From: Halohasta litchfieldiae
GTDB taxonomy: Archaea; Halobacteriota; Halobacteria; Halobacteriales; Haloferacaceae
DNA: 64,000 bases
Reading direction: 5' to 3'
Assembly (NCBI RefSeq): GCF_002788215.1
Contig: NZ_CP024845.1
Location: 434,001-498,000, forward strand
Numbering within the stretch: the first letter of the stretch is position 1; each line of letters opens with the position of its first letter. Below the pieces are notes generated by a model, which saw only the letters and a list, made by a program, of their open reading frames with translations, did no database searches and was not told where the DNA came from. A program made the position numbers and the translations under genes. Positions 55,505 through 62,824 of the stretch are shown here, one piece after another.

Positions 55505-56611
55505 TCAAAGAATATTCGCGGCATTTCGCAGGATTTCGTCAGTCGGGTGAACGTATCGAGCGGCTGATGCCGTGCTGTTTTGTCGTAGTGTCTCAGCAAC
55601 GATTTCGAGGTCGTGGAATTCCTCGTACGTGTATGTCCCGAGTGTATGCCGGAATGAGTACCAGGAAATCTTCCGACCCCCGACACTGACTTCTGCTTCC
55701 TCTATAAGTCCATCAAGGAGGTCGTTGAGGGTTTTTGAATTATACGGGTTACCCTTCCGGTTCAACCACATATAGTCTGAGTTGTCGTATTTTTTAATGT
55801 TTTCTCGCTGCTCAATCCAGCGCTCTAATGGGTCTGTCGCTTTGTTTGGGAGGTGTTGCACCCATTGTGAGTCATTTTTGACCGCCTGGCTTCCAGGAAT
55901 TATGATTGTTTTTGAGTTAGCGTCGTACCAGTCGACCTTCATTCGTTCAATGAGTGCTGGCCGCCAACCCGCTGCTCTTTCGGTTCCGATTATTGACGGG
56001 ATTTTCCAGCTCGTATTTACTTTTTCCCAATCTGCAGGGTTGACATCGTTTTTAGGCTTACCGAGTTCCTGTGCAAGGTACCTCCGCCAGCGATCCCGCT
56101 CTTCTGGAGTGAGATTGTTGTACTTCGGGATGGATTTGTAGGTCAGTGATGCTTCCCAAAGTGTACTAACCTCATTTTTTGTAAATGGGTCCGCATTATC
56201 CGTAGACGCCTCTCCCTGAAATGTGATATCTGGCTCCCAGTCAGAGTCTTTGAATTGAAACCAGTTGACTAGCGCGTCCGAAATCTTTCGCTTGCTATCT
56301 TCCCGGTATCGCCCATTATCTTGACGACGGAAATCGTCGGTGGCGAGTGACTCAATTACTTGATCTGCTTGCTCAGGTGTGATTTCCGTCGTAGCACCAT
56401 CTTGCTCCCAAATCCATTGAATAGCTTGCAGCACTCGTGACACTCGCGTGCCAATCGATTTTTCTGCATATCCCTTTTGTTTTAATGGATCTTTACCTTC
56501 CGAGCGCAAGTACTGCTTAAATCGCTCAACCTTCGATTCAAAGATGTCCTGTTGCCGCTGACCCAACTCTGAGAATGACTGGCTCAGTTCATTTTTCGTG
56601 CGATTACTCAT
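55505..56611 (-). CDS. Tyrosine recombinase, second, convergent
   Basis: 368 residues from the ATG at 56611 (MSNRTKNELSQ); an upstream start at 56701 exists. Clearly related to the partner: SIPKYNNLTPEERDRW against SVPKYNNLTPAARDRW, PADWE, and ISWYSFRHTLGTY. Catalytic Arg in AAGWRPAL and Tyr in SAARYVHP remain, but the LRHKS motif is LRQNS, so the His is Gln. Less GC-rich. Ends 3 bp from the first integrase's stop. Confidence 0.85.
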   Translation of the reverse strand: MSNRTKNELSQSFSELGQRQQDIFESKVERFKQYLRSEGKDPLKQKGYAEKSIGTRVSRVLQAIQWIWEQDGATTEITPEQADQVIESLATDDFRRQDNGRYREDSKRKISDALVNWFQFKDSDWEPDITFQGEASTDNADPFTKNEVSTLWEASLTYKSIPKYNNLTPEERDRWRRYLAQELGKPKNDVNPADWEKVNTSWKIPSIIGTERAAGWRPALIERMKVDWYDANSKTIIIPGSQAVKNDSQWVQHLPNKATDPLERWIEQRENIKKYDNSDYMWLNRKGNPYNSKTLNDLLDGLIEEAEVSVGGRKISWYSFRHTLGTYTYEEFHDLEIVAETLRQNSTASAARYVHPTDEILRNAANIL

Positions 56612-56701
56612 CGTCACCATCCTCGTTGCCTGAACAGGTTGGGTTGATTTCCCGGAGGTTTCGGTGGTCTGTGGTTTTGTCGGCCGTTGCGTGGTTTTCA
56701 C

Positions 56702-56910
56702 GCGTTTGTCGATTATTTTGTTTGTCTGTTTGATTCATCGAGTACACAATGACAGAAACCAGTTGCTTTAAAAACTTAGGTTAAATAATATGATAATAAC
56801 ACGAGCCGCCAATGTGAGTTATAATGAACAACGTGATTTAAAATTCTATTAGAAACATGTTCAACAAATAATTAGTGAATAACGATTTTAAAATTTAATT
56901 GTCGCTGATC
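56702..56910. other. AT-rich gap, no gene seen
   Basis: A long AT-rich spacer between the recombinase and the methyltransferase. Nothing resolved. Confidence 0.4.
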
Positions 56911-57465
56911 TTAGTCTGCTAGCGGCTTTCTTTCAGTCAGTCTTTTCACTGAACCTAATTCATCTAATTCATCTGACAATTTACTCGGTGCATCGCCCAG
57001 TACGAAGATGTGACTTGGAAATTGAGCTGATGACTTCGCACCGATGAATTTCATTCGAGAATCAAGGAAGCACACGTACGATGCGTCTTCGAACAAGCCA
57101 TGCCACCAGTTAGTTGATGAGTCGCCGCGACAAAGGAATACAATGAATTCAACGCGGTCTTTTGTTAGTTCCTTGCGTGCCTTTGCCACCCACTTCTTCT
57201 TTTCTCTTGAGTACGGTGGATTGACGAACACCCTACCAAACCAAGGACTCTCCAGTCCGTCGTCCTCTTTGGTGTAGTAGTTCTTTGCGATGTGCGTTAT
57301 TTTTTTGCAAGTCGCAGCATCGAGATCGAACTGTCCTCCAACTGCATATTTTAACGGTTCAATGATTTGTGGTGGTGTTCCATACTCATTTGAGCCAGCA
57401 GTTTCTAGTTCTTTTGTTAAATCTTCATCCAACCAGTCTGGATTACTTATGTTGTACTTTTTCAT
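56911..57465 (-). CDS. Phage-type DNA N6-adenine methyltransferase
   Basis: 184 residues from the ATG at 57465; 57528 would add 21. Catalytic NPPYSREKKKW, FDLDAATC near the S-adenosylmethionine site, and the EYGTPPQIIEPL start typical of small virus/plasmid Dam enzymes (PF05869-type). It would methylate the element's own DNA, perhaps against host restriction or to time replication. Confidence 0.87.
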   Translation of the reverse strand: MKKYNISNPDWLDEDLTKELETAGSNEYGTPPQIIEPLKYAVGGQFDLDAATCKKITHIAKNYYTKEDDGLESPWFGRVFVNPPYSREKKKWVAKARKELTKDRVEFIVFLCRGDSSTNWWHGLFEDASYVCFLDSRMKFIGAKSSAQFPSHIFVLGDAPSKLSDELDELGSVKRLTERKPLAD

Positions 57466-57505
57466 AGTTTGTTTGTTTACAGATTTTTCTACATGATCTG
57501 CTAGC

Positions 57506-57556
57506 GAGGGAGCCGGACTCTCCCTCAAAAACTACGGATGCAGGGATTACGCATCC
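57506..57556. promoter_or_regulatory. Inverted repeats upstream of the methyltransferase
   Basis: GAGGGAG (57506-57512) with CTCCCTC (57520-57526), and GGATGC (57536-57541) with GCATCC (57551-57556). They sit about 40-90 bases before the start; possible operators or hairpins. Confidence 0.4.
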
Positions 57557-57927
57557 ACAAAGTTGCTGGCTGTCCGGTGGTGATTTCTAAAATCCTGTAC
57601 GTATTATGTGCTTATATACTTGGTGTTTGCGTCGGACAAATAGATATTTGTCATAAGAGAATATGCTCTCTGAGAGGTGAAGAGACGGGCTATTTAAATT
57701 ATTGAGCCATCGAAGATGGTCAAAAATAAGCAATGATTCTATCAACGGGTGGTAAAAACGACGATTCTCCATGATAGAACATCCAATGTTCGTGCTACTC
57801 CTATCTCATCTATGGAAATAGCACACTACACAATATTCTCTGTCTCATATTTTTTCTCATTATTCAAGAGAACAATGCTTCTGGTCTATTTTGCTGAGTT
57901 TTAAATATAACGCGACTTAAATAATGT
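57557..57927. other. AT-rich gap without a gene
   Basis: About 370 bases rich in A and T. The TTAAATATAA at 57901-57910 may be the promoter of the following gene. Confidence 0.45.
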
Positions 57928-58832
57928 ATGTCCAGCCGATCCCCGTACGAAAAAGCACAGACGTACAGCCTTTCAAACCACCAAGTAGATATTCTTTACC
58001 GGGTCACAGCTTGGTTTAACGCAACCGTCTTCAAAGTTCAAAACCAGAGGATGTCGATTGGAGCCGACTATGAGCCGACACTCCGACAGATTATGGGCGA
58101 GAGGTGGGAGCCAGCTGTTGACCACGAACATGAATTGTTAGTTGACCGTGGGGTTTTCAAAAGCAAGGATAGAGGCGAGGATACTTACGTCGCAGGGCGT
58201 CGCTGCCAGTGGTCACCAACTGAAAAATGTATGAAGATTATTGAACACATCTTCGCTCACTCAGATGGTATTTACCCGAAGTGGGTCTTGGACGAACACC
58301 CACGCCACCGATATTCCGTGATGGAAGCGAGTTGTTGGAGCACAGAAAAGGGACCATGGCGGCAGCAAACGTGTTCTCCCGGTTGGAGCGTTGCACTGGT
58401 ATAGATGTGTATCCTCGGGTAAACCTCCCACAGCGGCCAGACCTCCGTCTGTGGAGCAACGGTAACCAACTCGCACGGGTGGAGGTGCTAACTGCTCACC
58501 GGAATACTGAAAGCTGGGAATCTAAGTTTGAACACTGGTCGCAGCCGAAAGCTGGTCCAACGATATGGGTATTCCCCAACCGACAGACGATGATTCGTTT
58601 CTGGAACCACCTCGTTACGCACGGGTTTGTTGAGCTAGATGGAGGACGCTTCGGCGGCAACGAAAAGAATTGGGCTCCGAAGCGAGTAAATGATCGGCTT
58701 CACCGGACATCCGAAGGAGCAGGTAAATACAATTCGATTGACGCTTGTTGGACTATAGCTGGATTAATAGAGGCCAGTCTTGTAGACGCATTCGAATTCC
58801 TCAAACGAAGTAATATCATCCTACGTTCATAA
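57928..58832 (+). pseudogene. Frameshifted element gene (about 300 codons)
   Basis: Frame 1 from 57928 (MSSRSPYEKAQTYSLSNHQV) runs well to about 58303 with EHPRH, and then the adjoining frame carries on with RDGSELLEHRKGTMAAANVF and DLRLWSNGNQLARVEVLTAH to a stop at 58832. Both parts look like one protein; the join needs a single missing base near 58303-58312. A leaderless start after a TATA at 57901. Product unknown; typical of haloarchaeal plasmids/proviruses by feel. Programmed frameshifting is possible but less likely. Confidence 0.7.
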
Positions 58833-58888
58833 ATAAAAAGAGACCCCAAAATAGCTTCGTGAGTCAAATATACACCAATAAGTGTGGA

Positions 58889-59017
58889 TCGTACACCCTC
58901 TAAATCTACATTTGAAAATACCCGTCTGACCAAGATGTACGTGCATGTGTACGAGTGTACGATGGGGGTGCCTTACCTTGTGTACGAAATACTGGACCTC
59001 GTTCCAACCTCGTACAC
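58889..59017. repeat. Cluster of five GTGTACGA octamers
   Basis: Direct copies at 58947-58954, 58955-58962 and 58980-58987; inverted copies (TCGTACAC) at 58889-58896 and 59010-59017. The two outer ones face the middle ones. They lie in a gap without genes, suggesting iterons or multiple protein sites. Confidence 0.7.
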
Positions 59018-59248
59018 CCCTTAACCAATAATTTCTGATAATGATTTTTGCTTGGATGAATGCGTTGTTAGCAATTCAATTACCCTGTTCGTTCGAGCGA
59101 TCAGATACCTGCAAGACGACACCACCATTCGGACTCAACAACGGCTGAACGAGGCTCGTGCCGTTCGATGGTTCGTCTCACGACTGTCGTGTCGAAACCG
59201 CGCTGCTCCAGATGACGTCGACATTTATTAGAAATTTCAAGGCTAAAA

Positions 59249-59277
59249 CCTCGCCCTTCAGGGCGGGGAGGATGTCA
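59249..59277 (+). mobile_element. Solo IS200/IS605-type right end
   Basis: Hairpin CCTCGCCC-TTCA-GGGCGGGG followed by AGGATGTCA, the same as at 17851-17879. No transposase or TnpB is attached. It could be the remnant of an element or a guide-RNA-producing end. Confidence 0.6.
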
Positions 59278-59355
59278 AGAATCTCTGCCTCATTACCATT
59301 CTATCCTCTGGAAACAGGTCGGTACTATCTTCATGAAACTACGCCTATCGAATAG

Positions 59356-60756
59356 TCAGTACCTCACAAAGCATCCTCGGCTAGCTGTTTCTGCGGCCTG
59401 AGTTCTGTGTCGAAGCGGTTGTACTGACGGTCTCGACGAGAGAATTACGGACGGATCGACGGAGAGCTGTCGCTGTCGGCGGCGGTCAGCCGCCGACGCG
59501 ACAGCGTCGCCACTCACTCCGCTGGCTTGCTCGGTCGGTGGTTAGCGGTGGAATCGGTCGTCAGGTGGCCGATTCGCGGGGACGGCCCGACGCACCGCGA
59601 GGGCCGTCCACGCAGCTCGTCGAATCATATTGACGAACTCCTTGTACGGCCACCACCAGAGGCGACGCCCGCCTCGGCGGGGCGTCGCCACATACTCGTA
59701 GTGAAGGTACCGCCAGACGTTCTGTAAGAGGAGACTCACCACCACGTACAGCAGCCGTACCGTTGGATCTCGTGTTGTCGTTGTCGCTATCGCTTGCTCA
59801 AACAAGCGATAGCTTGACTCGATACCGAAGCGTTTCGAGTAGTGGTATCGAGCGTCCCGTGGTGAGTCGATGAACGGCGCGTCAGCGGCGTAGCCGTGAC
59901 GCGCCACACCGTTCTCGTCATACTTCCCATTTAGGTACGTACAGTCGATGTAGACGGGAAAATCGACGGTCCAGCTGTGACCGTCGAGTTTCCCCGTCAG
60001 ATCATGCTGAATGACGCGACTCCATCCTTCCGAGAGCTCTTGCTGAATCGCCTCACCCCACCGGATGATCGGGATCACGTACGCGTAATTGTGCGCCTGA
60101 AGCAGCGTGAGACACTTACTGTCGTAGAATCCGCGATCAAGGTAGACGGCCTTGACCCCGGCGTCAAGGCCGTCGAGGACACCGAAGAACTCAGCGAGGA
60201 CACTACTTGCGGTATCGCCGTCTTTGAGACGGCGTACCGCCAGCGTGTAGCGTTTGTTCTTCACACGCGCGTAGAGTGTGGCATAGGCGTGGAACGCAGT
60301 GGTTCCACGCTTCGCTACCGAGTGATAGAGGCCGTCTGTGTCGTCTTCGTCACCGTAGTAGGGCCGCAGGTGGAGGTCTGCGCAGACCTCCACCTGTTCG
60401 GGGAGCAATTCATCGAGATCCTTTCGCAGGAGCGTGTTAGCGACTCGTTCGAGCCGTTCCGGCTCGAACTTCGTCCGAAGATGGTAGAGGACCGTGTTCC
60501 CAGCGGGTGAGTTCTGGCTCGACGCACAGAGCGTAGAGACAGAGGTCCCGTCGGCGCAAGCGCCGACGAGGACCTCATAGATGTCTTCAGCAGTGATTTC
60601 AGCGTTATTGGCTAACGAGAGCGAAACTTCCTCGTCAAGGCGGTTGACGAGAAAGTTAAGAAGCTGGTCCTCGTGGATCTCACCGTCTGCTTGTTTGGTT
60701 TTAGACACACCTTCAGCAAGCAGACGTTCTAACTAAGCGGCTTTGTGAAGTACTGA
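59356..60756 (-). mobile_element. ISH3-family insertion sequence
   Basis: About 1400 bp. Ends TCAGTAC(C/T)TCACAAAGC are inverted repeats of 17 with one difference (59356-59372 and 60740-60756). No 5-bp target duplication: left flank AATAG, right flank GTCTG. So the element may have recombined after insertion, or a flank is deleted. Confidence 0.87.
59542..60708 (-). CDS. ISH3-family transposase
   Basis: 388 residues, full length. N-terminus MSKTKQADGEIHEDQLL and the segments AVYLDRGFYDSKCL (acidic catalytic region) and RYHYSKRFGIESSYRLFEQ (the YREK-like region of IS4-type DDE enzymes) identify the family. No frameshift, so probably active. Confidence 0.9.
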   Translation of the reverse strand: MSKTKQADGEIHEDQLLNFLVNRLDEEVSLSLANNAEITAEDIYEVLVGACADGTSVSTLCASSQNSPAGNTVLYHLRTKFEPERLERVANTLLRKDLDELLPEQVEVCADLHLRPYYGDEDDTDGLYHSVAKRGTTAFHAYATLYARVKNKRYTLAVRRLKDGDTASSVLAEFFGVLDGLDAGVKAVYLDRGFYDSKCLTLLQAHNYAYVIPIIRWGEAIQQELSEGWSRVIQHDLTGKLDGHSWTVDFPVYIDCTYLNGKYDENGVARHGYAADAPFIDSPRDARYHYSKRFGIESSYRLFEQAIATTTTRDPTVRLLYVVVSLLLQNVWRYLHYEYVATPRRGGRRLWWWPYKEFVNMIRRAAWTALAVRRAVPANRPPDDRFHR

Positions 60757-60934
60757 GTCTGAGTCTGGGAACTGGTACGAGATCGACGCCGGCGGCGAAT
60801 CCTGTACTTGTCTCGATTGGCAGCAGCGAGCACCCGAAGGTGGCTGCAAGCATCTGCGCCGTGTCGACCACGAGATCAAGCAGGGACGCGTCTCCCAGCC
60901 GGATGGTCAGCCCCCCGGTCGAAAGGGTGACCAA
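60757..60934 (-). pseudogene. Gene fragment interrupted by ISH3
   Basis: From a TTG at 60934 the frame runs MVTLSTGGLTIRLGDAS... to the IS border at 60756 and continues briefly into the IS. The hydrophobic pattern looks protein-like, but no continuation is visible on the other side of the IS. Family not recognised. Confidence 0.35.
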
Positions 60935-61000
60935 TGATTAACTGGCATCGATGGATTCAATCACCATAGAATGATACTACGTAGGCTGTTCGGAGCCAGG

Positions 61001-61549
61001 TTACGGTAGCTCGCCGGTCATGTCGACGAGATCCTCCTCGGTTCGCCACCGATACAGCCGCCTTTCCCGGTCAAACAACTCGAAGACACCATCCTGCATC
61101 CAGCCGAACGGATGCTCCTCATCCTCGTACGTCCGCTTGAGGACGTGACTTTTTGCGAAGTACTCGGTCGTACCGACGAGCAGACCCTGCTCGACGAGGA
61201 AGTCGCTCGGATCCTTCTCGGCAACGCCGACGAGGTACGTCACGATATCGGCGATGAGACAGAACTTCTGGATGCTGTTGTCCCACTCACCGCGGATGTC
61301 GACCATCCGGAAGGCGTACCCGTCAGTGCGACGGTTGAGGCGGTCAACCACCAAGTTCAGACGTCGGATCGGCTCTCGGTCGTAGTTCCCGAGCACAAAG
61401 TACGACCGGTCGTTCTCGTAGACCGGAGTTAACTCGCTCAAAGCGTGGAGGATCTCCTCATTGTCAGCCAGCGTTATTTCCTCTTCATCAAGTTGGTCTT
61501 TGGCACTTTTGAGAACGTCCTCAGGAACAGGCGACTCCTCATCGGACAT
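61001..61549 (-). CDS. Element-encoded protein with a possible TIR/deoxyribosyltransferase-like fold
   Basis: 182 residues. The middle reads as a Rossmann-like pattern: SYFVLGNYDREPIRRLNLVV (strand-loop-helix), YAFRMVDIRGEW (strand 2), LIADIVTYLVGV (strand 3) then FLVEQGLLVG, an ExG-type motif found in nucleoside deoxyribosyltransferases and some TIR-like enzymes. The C-terminus has LYRWRTEEDLVD. That fold assignment is an inference. It is divergent from a PadR-type regulator with a palindromic operator between them. Confidence 0.65.
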   Translation of the reverse strand: MSDEESPVPEDVLKSAKDQLDEEEITLADNEEILHALSELTPVYENDRSYFVLGNYDREPIRRLNLVVDRLNRRTDGYAFRMVDIRGEWDNSIQKFCLIADIVTYLVGVAEKDPSDFLVEQGLLVGTTEYFAKSHVLKRTYEDEEHPFGWMQDGVFELFDRERRLYRWRTEEDLVDMTGELP

Positions 61550-61586
61550 ACTGAATGTCTCTCGAGCAGAGAGATATGATTTATGG

Positions 61587-61647
61587 AGTAAATTACTTGT
61601 TCAACTGTCTGATTTACTCTAGGGTAGTTTACCCAAGGGCAAACTAC
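61587..61647. promoter_or_regulatory. Palindromic operators between divergent genes
   Basis: GTAGTTT (61624-61630) and AAACTAC (61641-61647) flank ACCCAAGGGC; as a whole the 24 bases are nearly self-complementary. AGTAAATTACT (61587-61597) is a second perfect 11-base palindrome. They lie between starts 61549 and 61675, so one dimeric regulator, probably the gene on the right, could control both. Confidence 0.65.
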
Positions 61648-61674
61648 TTGTCACCACGCCGTGTACTGCACGGT

Positions 61675-62088
61675 ATGAGCACAGAGCCTGAGACTGCTGA
61701 GGAGATGGAACCGCGCGAACTCGTTCACTTCGTCACCCAGCAGACGCGATTTGCCCTCATCAACAACATCCTCCAGCATCCCGATCAGCTCCCCTCGATG
61801 TACGAGCTCGAAGAGCTCAACCTCAGCGTGAGCGATGCCACCGTCTACAAGCACATCCAGAAGCTGATCGACGCTGGCATCGTGAAAGAAGTCGCGCTGG
61901 ACGACGACGAGCGTCGACAGGGCTACCCCTGGAAGTTCTATGGCCTTACAGAGGAAGGCCGAACTTTCCTTGACGAACACAACCTCCTCGCTGCAGAGGA
62001 AACCCTCCAACAGATCTACGAGACCATCTCCGACAAGCCCGAGAAGATGGTCAAGTACGAGAACGCCCCCCGACCGGACGAAGCCTAA
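61675..62088 (+). CDS. PadR-like winged-helix regulator
   Basis: 137 residues from the ATG at 61675 (MSTEPETAEEM). Winged helix at about 15-100: ALINNILQHPDQLPSMYELE, recognition helix SVSDATVYKHIQKLIDAGIV, and wing KFYGLTEEGRTFL. The C-terminal tail is a helix that could dimerise. Likely binds the palindromes upstream and represses itself and the divergent gene. Confidence 0.8.
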   Translation: MSTEPETAEEMEPRELVHFVTQQTRFALINNILQHPDQLPSMYELEELNLSVSDATVYKHIQKLIDAGIVKEVALDDDERRQGYPWKFYGLTEEGRTFLDEHNLLAAEETLQQIYETISDKPEKMVKYENAPRPDEA

Positions 62089-62151
62089 CTCCTGCAGGAC
62101 CGGCTCCGTATCAGTACTCGATCACCGTTCGATTTCGTATTCAGCCGCTGC

Positions 62152-62192
62152 TTAACCAACAAAACTATGCAGTCGGCCGCTGTGTTGGTTAA
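62152..62192. promoter_or_regulatory. Perfect 10-bp inverted repeat before DUF6788-like gene
   Basis: TTAACCAACA (62152-62161) and TGTTGGTTAA (62183-62192) with 21 bases between. The GGTTAA core recurs as GGTTAACC at 62788-62795 just before the orc1/cdc6 TATA. A shared operator is possible. Confidence 0.55.
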
Positions 62193-62208
62193 CACGAGGC
62201 GACCGCTG

Positions 62209-62532
62209 ATGTCCTACGAGCCACCGACGCCACCAGCAGAACTTCCGACAGAGACCGTCGACATACTCAACGGATTCTCTCCAGACCAACTCCAAGACAT
62301 TGCCCGCTACGCCGAGGCACTGGCCGAGCACAAAGGTCGCAGGGCCCGCCTCGAGGAGGAGTCAGATGACGACGAGATCGAGGAACGGCCGGACGACCTT
62401 CCAGATAATGTTCCGACGAAGGCCACGATTACGATCAAGGAGATCAACGACAATCGCTACTACTACTGGCAGTGGCGGGAGGGAGACAAAATCAAGTCCA
62501 AATATAAAGGTCCAGTCAAATCCAACGATTAG
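62209..62532 (+). CDS. DUF6788-like small protein
   Basis: 107 residues from the ATG at 62209; an ATG at 62167 lies inside the inverted repeat. N-terminal helix (VDILNGFSPDQLQDIARYAE), acidic linker, and at the C-terminus NRYYYWQWREGDKIKSKYKG, a beta segment seen in element-borne haloarchaeal DUF6788-like proteins. May bind nucleic acid. Close upstream of the origin-like repeats. Confidence 0.72.
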   Translation: MSYEPPTPPAELPTETVDILNGFSPDQLQDIARYAEALAEHKGRRARLEEESDDDEIEERPDDLPDNVPTKATITIKEINDNRYYYWQWREGDKIKSKYKGPVKSND

Positions 62533-62596
62533 GGACTTCCGTGTGCGATATGAAATCTGCCATAAACACCGACAATAAGGGTAGAGAAGGGTGTTT

Positions 62597-62685
62597 TTCA
62601 CATCTATGACGGGGAGTGTGGGATGAGAAGTTACACTTCGATGCCGGGGTGTCAGACGCACAGCTTACACTTCGACGACGGGGAG
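62597..62685 (+). repeat. Three origin-recognition-box-like direct repeats
   Basis: 20-base units at 62597-62616, 62632-62651 and 62666-62685, consensus TACACTTCGAYGACGGGGAG, 34-35 bases apart in the same direction. The G-run after a short AT-containing part and the place before an Orc1/Cdc6 gene fit haloarchaeal ORBs. Replication origin of the element is the likely meaning. Confidence 0.72.
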
Positions 62686-62711
62686 GCCCTCAACCAATAT
62701 ACATCGGTGTT

Positions 62712-62802
62712 GGTTCTAACCCAGATATATAGAACCGTAGAATACGGGTGATAGATTGGCCTTATCTAGTGTATAAACATCGACGTAGGTTAACCTTTTT
62801 AG
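62712..62802 (+). promoter_or_regulatory. orc1/cdc6 promoter region
   Basis: GGTTCTA/TAGAACC inverted repeat (62712-62718, 62730-62736) and TATA-like TTTTTAG at 62796-62802, about 26 bases before the ATG at 62825; GGTTAACC directly before the box may be a BRE/operator. Confidence 0.5.
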
Positions 62803-62824
62803 TACTCCGGCGTACAGAAGCCGT

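Larger units (their letters stand above)
58833..59355. other. Gap with octamer cluster and IS605-like hairpin, no gene
   Basis: Holds the GTGTACGA cluster and at 59249-59277 a solo IS200/IS605-type end. No supported gene. Confidence 0.6.
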
